The position numbers were made by a program, and so were the translations under genes. A stretch of 64,000 nt of DNA from VAZQ01 sp963702695 (GTDB taxonomy: Bacteria; Pseudomonadota; Alphaproteobacteria; Rhizobiales; Xanthobacteraceae). This document shows, one piece after another, positions 25,461 to 32,913 of this stretch. Where the stretch lies: NCBI GenBank assembly GCA_963702695.1, contig CAVPDS010000008.1, positions 124,001-188,000 on the forward strand, read 5' to 3'. The first letter of the stretch is position 1, and each line of letters begins with the position of its first letter. The notes under the pieces are model-generated. The model was not told the origin of the DNA. It was given only the letters and a program-made list of their open reading frames with translations, and made no database searches.

Positions 25461-26129
25461 ATGAAAAATCCTGAAATGCCCGACAGTCGGACTGCGCCTT
25501 GCGATGCCGATCGCAGGGAGACGAGTGGCACGCCGGCGAGCGTTCGCGCTTCGCGGCGTGAATTCATCAAGGGTGTGATCGCTTCCGGCGTCGCCGTATC
25601 GGCCGCCGGCTACGTGGTGGTCGGCCGCGGCGGCGAGGCGTTCGCGCAGGCCGCCGGCACCGTCACCCGGCTCGTGACGCTGAACGTCAACGGCCGCGAC
25701 CGGCCGGTCGACGTGCTGCCGAACGAGACCTTGATCCATACGCTGCGCTACAAGCTCGGCCTCACCGGCACCAAGCTCGGCTGCGATCATTCCGAGTGCG
25801 GCAACTGCACGGTGATGCTCGACGACATTGCGAGCTATTCCTGCTCGACGCTCACCCACAGCGTGCGCGGTCGCAAGATCGTCACCATCGAAGGCATCGA
25901 AGGACCGAATGGCGAGCTGCACCCGGTGCAGAAGGCCATGGTCGAAGAGCTCGGTCCGCAGTGCGGTTTCTGCACGTCCGGCCAGGTCGTGTCGGCGGTC
26001 GCGCTGCTCAAGCACAATCCGAAACCAACGGTCGAGGAGGCGCGTCTCGGCATGTCCGGCAATCTCTGCCGGTGCGGCGCCTATGATCACTACCTCAAGG
26101 CCGTGATGCGCGCGGCGCGGGAGGCGTGA
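25461..26129 (+). CDS. Tat-exported [2Fe-2S] subunit of a molybdenum hydroxylase
   Basis: A 222-residue iron-sulfur subunit with a 65-residue N-terminal extension carrying a twin-arginine signal (SRREFIKGVIASGVAVSAAG, cleavage near AFAQA). The first cluster is held by Cys108, Cys113, Cys116 and Cys128; the second by Cys168, Cys171, Cys203 and Cys205 (CGFCTSG and CRCGAY). Only this subunit carries a Tat signal, so the large and FAD subunits are probably exported with it as a folded complex, as known for the E. coli periplasmic aldehyde oxidase PaoABC. It lies 1 base upstream of the large-subunit gene. Confidence 0.92.
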   Translation: MKNPEMPDSRTAPCDADRRETSGTPASVRASRREFIKGVIASGVAVSAAGYVVVGRGGEAFAQAAGTVTRLVTLNVNGRDRPVDVLPNETLIHTLRYKLGLTGTKLGCDHSECGNCTVMLDDIASYSCSTLTHSVRGRKIVTIEGIEGPNGELHPVQKAMVEELGPQCGFCTSGQVVSAVALLKHNPKPTVEEARLGMSGNLCRCGAYDHYLKAVMRAAREA

Positions 26130-26130
26130 C

Positions 26131-28536
26131 ATGGCTTACAAGCTCATCGGAAAAAATTTCACGCCCGTCGACGTCGTCGCCAAGGTCACCGGCCGGGCGA
26201 AATACGCCGAGGATTTCCGGGCCGACCGTATGGCGTTCTGCAAGACGCTGTCGAGCCCGATCCCGCACGCCCGCATCCGCAGCATCGATACGTCTGCGGC
26301 GATGAAGGTGCCGGGCGTGCTCGGCATCCTGACCGCGGACGACGTCCCGCAATTCCCGCCGCCGCAGCCGCCGATCCTGTCGAAGGACGAGGTGATGTAT
26401 GTCGGCCACCCGATCCTCGCGGTGGCAGCCGAGAGCGAAGCGGCGGCGGCTGACGCGATCGAGGCGATCAAGGTCGACTTCCAGCAGCTTCCGCACGTGG
26501 TCGATCCGCTCGAAAGCCTGTTTCCGGGCGGGCCGAATGCGCGCTCGACCGGCAACGTCGCGGCGGCGCAGATCAACTACCAGACCCTGAAATGGGAAGC
26601 GGGCGACTTCGCCGCCGCCGGCGACGACAAGCTCCCCATGGGCAAGCCCGCCGAGGAATGGAAGTACGGCGATATCGACGCCGGCTTCAAGGCCGCGAAG
26701 CTCGTGTTCGAGGAGAGCTTCGTCTCCGCCGGCTATCCGCACCACAGCATGGAGCCGCGCACGACCTTCGCCTACTGGGAGGGCGGCAAGTGCATCCTGC
26801 ACGGCTCGAATCAGAGCCACACCTCGGCGATCCCCAACATCGCCCGGCTCATCGGCATCGCGCCGGAGAACCTCGTGCTGATCGCGGAGTTCTGCGGCGG
26901 CGGCTTCGGCAGCAAGATCCCCGGCTATCCCAACATGGCGATCGCCGCGCTGTTGTCGAAGAAGATTGGCCGCCCGGTGATGCATCGCATCTCCCGCAAC
27001 GAGGAATATGCGATCGGCAGCGCGCGCCCGAGTTTCCAGGGCCGGCTCAAGCTCGGCTTCCGCGCCGACGGCCGCCTGCTCGCGGCCGATCTCTACATCG
27101 TGCAGGAGACCGGCGCGCATCTCGGCGCCGGCGACTTCCGCAATGCCGGCGCCTGCCTCTCGCTGCTCTATCAGCCGGAATCGATGCGTTATCGCGGCGT
27201 ACCGGTGCTCACCAACACGCCGCCCACGGGTCCGCAGCGTGGCCCTGGTGAAAATCAGTTCGTCCCGGCGATGGAGCCGATGATGGACAAGGCGGCGCGC
27301 GAACTGGGCATCGACCGGGTCGCGATCCGCAAGCTCAACGCGCCGGAGACATCGAGCAAGATAGGCGCCGATCGCGGGCCGATCACCTCCGCCTTCATCA
27401 AGGAGGCGCTCGACAAGGCTGCCACCTCATTCAACTGGGAGCAGCGCAAGCAGAAGTCCGGCCAGCGCAACGGCACCAAGGTCACCGGCATCGGCATCGG
27501 CCAAGGTTACCACTCGGCCGGCTCGAACGGCTTCGACGGCCTGTTGCGGATCACGCCGGACGGCAAGCTCCACATCCATACCGGTGTCGGCAATCTCGGC
27601 ACCTATTCGCATTCGGCGACCGCGCGCGTCGCGGCTGAGATCCTCAACGTGAACTGGGACAACGCCGTCATCGAACGTGGCGACAGCCGCCGCGGCTTGC
27701 CCTGGAACAGCAACCAGGCCGGCTCGCTGACGGCCTCCACCCAGTCGCGCACGATGTATGTCGCGGCCGTGGACATGAAGGAGAAGCTCACCGAGATCGC
27801 CGCGCAGATGCTCGGCGGCAAGGCCGAGGACTATGACCTCGGCGACGAGAAAGTCGTCAGCAAGGCTGACGCTTCGAAGTCGATCACCTACGCGCAGGCC
27901 GCGCAAAAGGCGATCGAACTCGGCGGCAAGTTTGCTGGCAAAGAGGTGCCCAAGGACATCAACCCGATCACCAAGGACGCCGTCGGCATGATCGCCGGTA
28001 GCGGGCTGATCGCCGTCGCCAAGGACAACCTCAAGCGCGTCGGCATCACGCCCGGCCTCACTACCAGCTTTGCCGAGATCGAGCTCGACACCGAGACCGG
28101 CAAGATCGAGGTCAAGGAGCTCCTGTGTGTCGTCGATTGCGGCACCGTGCTCCATCCGCTCGGCCTCGGGCACCAGATCGCTGGCGGCAACGTGATGGGC
28201 ATCGGCATGTCCCATCTTGAGCGCCACGTGTTCGATCCGAAGCTCGGCATCCCGACCACGCAATCGATCGAGCAATCGAAGCCGCCGACCTATCTCGACG
28301 TTCCCGCCGAGATCGGCTGGGGCGCGGTCGACAAGCCCGATCCGCAGAATCCGGTGGGCGTGAAAGGCGTCGGCGAACCCGTTGAAGGCTCCGGCGCTTC
28401 CGCGATCGTCTCCGCGATCTCGGACGCACTCGGCGGCCATCTGTTCAACCGGACACCGGTTTCGCTCGACATGATCCTCAATCATCTCAACAAGCGGCCG
28501 CAGGCTCACAAGCCGCTGCAGATCAACACGGTTTGA
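26131..28536 (+). CDS. Molybdopterin-binding large subunit (xanthine/aldehyde oxidase family)
   Basis: An 801-residue catalytic subunit. Family landmarks are the start GKNFTPVDVVAKVTGRAKYA, AEFCGGGFGSK, GPQRGPGENQF in the place of the usual AYRGFG-like loop, VGNLGTYSHSAT and a C-terminal VGEPVEGSGAS. The probable catalytic glutamate is Glu749. It has no signal peptide of its own. The substrate is unknown: relatives oxidise aldehydes, purines or aromatic CoA esters. Sequence type differs clearly from the form II CoxL at 10095, so the two enzymes are not recent duplicates. The start follows the small subunit by 1 base. Confidence 0.92.
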   Translation: MAYKLIGKNFTPVDVVAKVTGRAKYAEDFRADRMAFCKTLSSPIPHARIRSIDTSAAMKVPGVLGILTADDVPQFPPPQPPILSKDEVMYVGHPILAVAAESEAAAADAIEAIKVDFQQLPHVVDPLESLFPGGPNARSTGNVAAAQINYQTLKWEAGDFAAAGDDKLPMGKPAEEWKYGDIDAGFKAAKLVFEESFVSAGYPHHSMEPRTTFAYWEGGKCILHGSNQSHTSAIPNIARLIGIAPENLVLIAEFCGGGFGSKIPGYPNMAIAALLSKKIGRPVMHRISRNEEYAIGSARPSFQGRLKLGFRADGRLLAADLYIVQETGAHLGAGDFRNAGACLSLLYQPESMRYRGVPVLTNTPPTGPQRGPGENQFVPAMEPMMDKAARELGIDRVAIRKLNAPETSSKIGADRGPITSAFIKEALDKAATSFNWEQRKQKSGQRNGTKVTGIGIGQGYHSAGSNGFDGLLRITPDGKLHIHTGVGNLGTYSHSATARVAAEILNVNWDNAVIERGDSRRGLPWNSNQAGSLTASTQSRTMYVAAVDMKEKLTEIAAQMLGGKAEDYDLGDEKVVSKADASKSITYAQAAQKAIELGGKFAGKEVPKDINPITKDAVGMIAGSGLIAVAKDNLKRVGITPGLTTSFAEIELDTETGKIEVKELLCVVDCGTVLHPLGLGHQIAGGNVMGIGMSHLERHVFDPKLGIPTTQSIEQSKPPTYLDVPAEIGWGAVDKPDPQNPVGVKGVGEPVEGSGASAIVSAISDALGGHLFNRTPVSLDMILNHLNKRPQAHKPLQINTV

Positions 28537-28548
28537 GGGAGCACGCCC

Positions 28549-29547
28549 ATGATCATCAGAGACGTGATGCCCGCCTTCGAGCTGTATCAGCCGACGCAGC
28601 TCAAGGACGCCTACGCACTGCTCGACCGCTTCGGCAAGGACGGCTGGAAGATGTCGGGCGGCTACGACAGCCTGTCGTGGTTCAAGGAACGCATCAAGCG
28701 GCCGAAGGCCGTCATCGACCTCTCGGGGATCGCCGAAATGAAAGGCATCCGCGAGACCGCCGACGGCCTCGAGATCGGCGCGCTCACCACGCTGACCGAA
28801 GTCGAGCGCAACCCGATCGTGCGGGCGAAGTACCGCCTGCTCGCCGACGCCGCCAGCCGGGTGGCGAGCCCGCAGATCCGCAACAACGGCACGATCGGTG
28901 GCAACAACTCGCAGGACGCCCGCTGCCTCTACTACCGCTACGGCCTGCCCTGCTACCGCGCCGGCGGCAACGCCTGCTTCGCCGATACGCCGGAGGGCGT
29001 GAACCGCGAGCACGCGCTGTTCGACATCGACCGCTGCGTGGCGGTGAGCCCGTCCGACACTGCTCCGGCGCTGGTCGCGCTCGACGCGAAGTACGTCATC
29101 CGCAGCTCGAAGGGCGAGCGGGTGGTCGGCCCCGAAGAGTTCTTCGTCGGCCCCAACATCGACATCACCCACATGACCTCGACCAAGCCCGAGGAAATCC
29201 TGGTGGCGATCCGCATCCCCGCGACCTACGCCGGCGCGAACTTTTACTTCGAGAAGGTCGCCGACCGGAACGTGTGGGACTTCCCGCTGGTCAACGTGGC
29301 GGCGGCGATCATCGTCAAGAACGGCGTGATCGACAGTTGCCGCATCGCCTGCGGCGGCGTCAGCGCGGTGCCGCGGCGGCTCACGGCGGTCGAGGAGATC
29401 GTCAAGGGCAAGGCGCCGAATGCGGACATCGCCAAGATCGCGGGCCAATCGGCGACCCGTGGAGCGAAGCCGCTGAACTACAACGGGTTCAAGATCCCGT
29501 TGATGGCAAATCTGGTGACGCGCGCGATCCGCGACGCAAAGGCCTGA
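28549..29547 (+). CDS. FAD-binding subunit with extra [4Fe-4S] loop
   Basis: A 332-residue FAD subunit of the same molybdenum hydroxylase. It has the family fold with SPQIRNNGTIGGNNSQDARC and an inserted loop containing Cys126, Cys135 and Cys143. This resembles the [4Fe-4S]-binding insert of E. coli PaoB (YagS) and 4-hydroxybenzoyl-CoA reductase beta subunits. An extra cluster would alter electron flow compared with xanthine dehydrogenase. It has no signal peptide. It follows the large subunit by 12 bases with a gagggagc ribosome site. Confidence 0.92.
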   Translation: MIIRDVMPAFELYQPTQLKDAYALLDRFGKDGWKMSGGYDSLSWFKERIKRPKAVIDLSGIAEMKGIRETADGLEIGALTTLTEVERNPIVRAKYRLLADAASRVASPQIRNNGTIGGNNSQDARCLYYRYGLPCYRAGGNACFADTPEGVNREHALFDIDRCVAVSPSDTAPALVALDAKYVIRSSKGERVVGPEEFFVGPNIDITHMTSTKPEEILVAIRIPATYAGANFYFEKVADRNVWDFPLVNVAAAIIVKNGVIDSCRIACGGVSAVPRRLTAVEEIVKGKAPNADIAKIAGQSATRGAKPLNYNGFKIPLMANLVTRAIRDAKA

Positions 29548-29555
29548 CGCGCGCC

Positions 29556-29711
29556 ATGGAGTTGTTCCGCTACGCGACGTCGATCTACGGCGGCTCCGAC
29601 ACCGTGATCGGCGCATCCTGGACGCTGCTGCCCTGGTTCGTGGCGGCCGGCGCGGCCTTCATCATCGCGCACGCGGTGATCAAGGCAGTCGCCGGCCGGC
29701 GCGGCGGTTGA
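29556..29711 (+). CDS. Small single-helix membrane protein
   Basis: A 51-residue protein beginning MELFRYATSIYGGSDTVIGA, with one hydrophobic helix (SWTLLPWFVAAGAAFIIAHAVI) and a basic C-terminus. It lies 8 bases after the FAD-subunit stop and before the cytochrome b gene. It could be a membrane anchor or assembly factor of the complex; no family is recognised, and this role is only inferred from position. Confidence 0.5.
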   Translation: MELFRYATSIYGGSDTVIGASWTLLPWFVAAGAAFIIAHAVIKAVAGRRGG

Positions 29712-29749
29712 GCCGGGAGGCCCTTGTGCTTGCGGAAGCGCATGGGAAT

Positions 29750-29863
29750 GTCGTCGCCGCGAAAGCGGGGACCCATGCCTGCCGAGGCGGGGCGTTTGTC
29801 TCGGCGCTGCCACACACTGAACCGAGGACACGGCGTATGGGCTCGCGCTTTCGCGGGGACGAC
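29750..29863. repeat. Intergenic inverted repeat element
   Basis: The ends gtcgtcgccgcgaaagcgggg and gctttcgcggggacgac are inverted copies. It shares the inner 17-mer aggacacggcgtatggg with the element at 16381-16489, so both are copies of one family. Confidence 0.7.
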
Positions 29864-29889
29864 GCTGAACGTTTATCAGCCACACGCGC

Positions 29890-30564
29890 ATGACCAGCAT
29901 TTCGAACACGACTGCACCCACCGCCGCCCCCGCAGAGCGCGTCAAGCGTCATCTCCTGGCCGATCGCCTCTATCACTGGCTGATGGCGGTATCCGTGCTC
30001 ACGCTCATGGCCACGGCGTTCCTGCCAATCTCGGGGATCAAGTTCGAATGGCTGACGATCCACTGGATCACCGGCATCGTGCTCGCGCTGCTCGTCATCA
30101 TTCACATCGTGCGCGCGCTGATCTGGCAGGACTGGCGCGCGATGCTGATCGACGGCGCCGACATCCGCAACGGCGTCCGCGCCGCCAGGCGAACCTTCGG
30201 CGGGGGCGGCGCGCTTCCGGGCAAGCCGGGCAAATACAAGATCCTGCAAAAGCTCTATCACCTCGCGGCCGCGATCCTCGTGCTTTCGATCGTGGCGAGC
30301 GGCCTCTTGATGCTGCTCAAGATCGACACGCCGTGGTGGAAGCGCGATCCCTACTGGTTCGACGGCGACACCTGGGGGGTGATCTATTCGATCCACGGCT
30401 TCGCTGCGATGGCGATGATCACGCTGGTGATGATCCACATTTACTTCGCGCTGCGTCCGGAGGAATGGTGGCTCACGCGCTCCATGTTCCGCGGCTTCGT
30501 GACGCGCAAGGAATATCTCGACCACTGCGACAGCAGCCGCTGGAACGCATCTGACAAGAACTAA
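29890..30564 (+). CDS. Cytochrome b561-type membrane electron carrier
   Basis: A 224-residue inner-membrane diheme b-type cytochrome of the formate dehydrogenase gamma / Ni-Fe hydrogenase cytochrome b kind. Four helices are seen, with candidate heme-ligand His29, His58, His72, His124, His169 and His183 (YHWLM, IHWITG, YHLAAAI, IHGFAAMAM, IHIYFAL). It lies downstream of the exported molybdenum hydroxylase genes, separated by a repeat element. A plausible role is to take electrons from that enzyme into the quinone pool; this is an inference. Confidence 0.88.
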   Translation: MTSISNTTAPTAAPAERVKRHLLADRLYHWLMAVSVLTLMATAFLPISGIKFEWLTIHWITGIVLALLVIIHIVRALIWQDWRAMLIDGADIRNGVRAARRTFGGGGALPGKPGKYKILQKLYHLAAAILVLSIVASGLLMLLKIDTPWWKRDPYWFDGDTWGVIYSIHGFAAMAMITLVMIHIYFALRPEEWWLTRSMFRGFVTRKEYLDHCDSSRWNASDKN

Positions 30565-30568
30565 CGCA

Positions 30569-30622
30569 CGATCTCGAAAAGCTGAAGACTTTTCGGACAG
30601 GATCATGCGACGTAACAAAAGC
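30569..30622. repeat. Diverged single copy of the 56-bp palindromic unit
   Basis: Reads cgatctcgaaaagctgaaga-cttttcgga, then caggatcatgcgacgtaaca, matching the unit tandemly repeated at 16847-17073 with several substitutions. Confidence 0.75.
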
Positions 30623-30666
30623 TCTCGCGGCGTTTGCGCGAGAGTCGGCGCGGGCGGAGGAAAGCG

Positions 30667-31068
30667 ATGGCCGAGGGGCCGACGACATTTGCCGAGGCCA
30701 TCGACGCCATCGAGGAAGGCTACGAGTTCATGCTCGCCTACGCGGCACAGGGCCGCCGCCGCGAGGACGAGGACGCCGGCGCCGGCATCCGCGAGCGCCT
30801 CGCGCAGGTCGACGCCGCGCTCGGGGTCATTGCCGACGCGAATGTCTCCGACCTCGGTGTTGCAGGGCAGGGCGGTGCGAAGGCCACCGAATTTCTCGAT
30901 GTCGTCAAGCAAGACGCCGCCCGTGCGCGTGCTGCTTATCGCTTCGTGTTGGCGCAGCCGGCCGTCGGCTCGCAGATCGTCGACAACCTTAACGCCTCGA
31001 CCCACGTGCGGACGCTGCTGACCGACCTGTTCCTGCTCGATGAAGCGCTCAAGCTCAGCGGCATCTGA
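30667..31068 (+). CDS. Hypothetical helical protein
   Basis: A 133-residue protein of unknown function, soluble and rich in Ala, Glu and Asp. It begins MAEGPTTFAEAIDAIEEGYE, has a charged stretch (GRRREDEDAGAGIRERLAQVD) and ends LLTDLFLLDEALKLSGI. Predicted mainly alpha-helical. A ggaggaaagcg ribosome site precedes ATG 30667. The frame is open back to 30634. It might be part of the preceding operon but a repeat element intervenes. Confidence 0.65.
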   Translation: MAEGPTTFAEAIDAIEEGYEFMLAYAAQGRRREDEDAGAGIRERLAQVDAALGVIADANVSDLGVAGQGGAKATEFLDVVKQDAARARAAYRFVLAQPAVGSQIVDNLNASTHVRTLLTDLFLLDEALKLSGI

Positions 31069-31104
31069 TATCTATAAGGTAGAATCAGGCGTTGTGCTCC
31101 GCGC

Positions 31105-31182
31105 GTCCCGGCGCAAGCGGGGACCCCGGGGCAGCAATCTCCAGAGTCGGAGTTCGTGGCCCTGGATTCCCGCTTGCGCGGA
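31105..31182. repeat. Intergenic inverted repeat element
   Basis: The segments gtcccggcgcaagcgggga (left) and tcccgcttgcgcgga (right) are inverted copies around a loop of about 45 bases. It lies just before the dehydrogenase-like gene. Confidence 0.6.
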
Positions 31183-31231
31183 ATGAGCGGGTGGTCAACG
31201 TGATCGCGATGTTTATCTCGCGGAGGCGAAG

Positions 31232-32167
31232 ATGGCTGGATTGAGCGTCGGCGTGGTCGGGCTCGGTGCGTTCGGCTCGCGCGTCGCCTTGCGGCTCCTG
31301 TGGAACGGCTACCACACGCTGCAGCTCTACGACGTGAACGACATGTCGACCCGCCTGTTCACCAGCGAATACGGCGGCATGGTCACCGGCTCGCCGAAAA
31401 TGATGGCGCAAACCTGCGATGTGGTGATCGCGGTCCTGCCGTCGGCCGATGAATTGCGCGAAGCCTGCTTCGGCTGGGAGAGCCTGGCGAAGGGATTTGC
31501 CGAGGGCGGTATCATCGTCGACCTCGGCGTCACCGATCCGCTGGAGACCGTCGCGATCGCGCGCGAACTTGCCGTGCGCGGGATCGATTTCATCGACGCG
31601 CCCGCGTTCGGCACGCCCGCGGAAGCGAAGGAAGGCAAGCTCGCGCTGATCGTCGGCGGCGAGGAGCGCGCGGTTGAGCGCTGTCGTCCGGTGTTCGAAA
31701 CGCTGGCGTGCAAAGTCCTGCGCGCCGGCGCCGCCGGCTCGGCGCAGGCGACGAGCGCGATCGCCGATTATCTGCGCGGCGCCGAGCTGATGGCCGCGAG
31801 CGAGGCGCTCCGTCTCGGCGAGCGTCTAGGCTTCACGCCGGATTTCCTGGTCAACATGCGCGAGGAGCTTGGCCGCGCCGATCTTGCGACCGTATTGCGC
31901 GACGAGGTCGTGAGCCGCCGTTTCCACTCCGGCCGCTCGCTCGGCACTCTGCACCGGAACATCGAGCTGGCCGCAAAGCTCGCCACCTCGCTGGCGATCG
32001 AGACGCCGATGCTGACGGCAACGCGTGCGGCATGGAGCGAGGCCGCGGCGAAGCTCGGCTCAGGCGCCGACCACACCGCAGCCATCAAGTGGCTCGAAAG
32101 CCTCAAGCCGCCGGCGGCGCCAGCCGCCGAGCCATCGGACGCGGCCGACGCAACGGCAACGACGTGA
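31232..32167 (+). CDS. Beta-hydroxyacid dehydrogenase-family protein lacking the usual catalytic Lys
   Basis: A 311-residue protein of the 3-hydroxyisobutyrate dehydrogenase family with a Rossmann NAD(P) motif GLGAFG (residues 10-15). It has the substrate motif DAPAFGTPAEAKEGKL in place of DAPVSGG. In active family members a Lys in a GxGxxxK block donates the proton. Here that block reads GSAQATSAIADYL with Ser175 at the aligned position, so normal dehydrogenase chemistry is doubtful. The C-terminal tail (KPPAAPAAEPSDAADA) is a low-complexity extension. It stands alone at the left edge of the accessory region. Confidence 0.8.
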   Translation: MAGLSVGVVGLGAFGSRVALRLLWNGYHTLQLYDVNDMSTRLFTSEYGGMVTGSPKMMAQTCDVVIAVLPSADELREACFGWESLAKGFAEGGIIVDLGVTDPLETVAIARELAVRGIDFIDAPAFGTPAEAKEGKLALIVGGEERAVERCRPVFETLACKVLRAGAAGSAQATSAIADYLRGAELMAASEALRLGERLGFTPDFLVNMREELGRADLATVLRDEVVSRRFHSGRSLGTLHRNIELAAKLATSLAIETPMLTATRAAWSEAAAKLGSGADHTAAIKWLESLKPPAAPAAEPSDAADATATT

Positions 32168-32283
32168 CCGTGCGGCCCTTCAGAATGTCTATGCCCGCAT
32201 GATCGGTGAAGCCAATCGCCGGATCGAAGCCTTGGAACTCTCGCCGTTTCGGCGGTTGCGCAATCGACTAAAAGCGATGCGGA

Positions 32284-32508
32284 TCACCGCCGCTCAAAGC
32301 GAGTGATCTTGACGCGATGGAGTTGCGCAATTTCGGCCGCTACGTTCTCTTCGGTCAGCGGCTTCAGGGTGGCGTGGGTGCGCGCCCGGCCCTCGACGGC
32401 GAAGCCCCGCCGCTTCGAGTAGATGACGAACTGTTTCTCGTCGCCGGTTGGATCGTTGCCGATCGGGAGGCCCCAAACCCTTTCATCTAGGAGCATTGGC
32501 AAAGCCAT
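32284..32508 (-). CDS. Hypothetical short protein
   Basis: A 74-residue open frame with reasonable codon use: MALPMLLDERVWGLPIGNDP, then GDEKQFVIYSKRRGFAVEGR and a helical end. No family is recognised, and there is no clear ribosome site. It may be real or a shortened remnant at the border of the degraded region. Confidence 0.4.
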   Translation of the reverse strand: MALPMLLDERVWGLPIGNDPTGDEKQFVIYSKRRGFAVEGRARTHATLKPLTEENVAAEIAQLHRVKITRFERR

Positions 32509-32913
32509 AGCGATGATAGTCCGTGCCGAGGGCCCCCTGCGTTCAGGACTATGCCCCTACCGCCGTCCGCCGCAACTCACGCGGGTTTCCAGGCTGTGGA
32601 CAAGACGCCGCCGCGGGCATCGTCCATGACCTCACTGATCGATGGCGGGCCAGGCACGATGAAGATGAGTACTGTGTCTACGCCATAGCCCTATGACTAC
32701 ATGGCCCGGTGTGCAATCTCTGATCGGGAACCCGGATGCCCACTTGAGCCATGCCTAACTACGAAAGCGCACTCAGCGCCCCAACAAAGCAGCGGGACTG
32801 GGCGCTGCGCTTTATGTCGAGGGCTACGCGCCTCGTCTCGTTGCATCACCGAGCATCAGGGCTCAAATGAAGAAAGGACCCCACCAATCGGCGGATGGAA
32901 CTTGGGGCGCAGG
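32509..32913. other. Degraded stretch without a recognisable gene
   Basis: Short open frames on both strands but none with a start signal or motif. A minus-strand run around 32580-32680 (SEVMDDARGGVLSTAWKPA) has protein-like composition and may be debris. Composition is more mixed than in the region to the left. Confidence 0.4.

Noticed and set aside
32025..32306. Plus-strand frame overlapping the end of the dehydrogenase-like gene
   Set aside because: The first half lies inside the dehydrogenase gene in another frame. The tail (MIGEANRRIEALELSPFRRL) is short, without a start signal or family.
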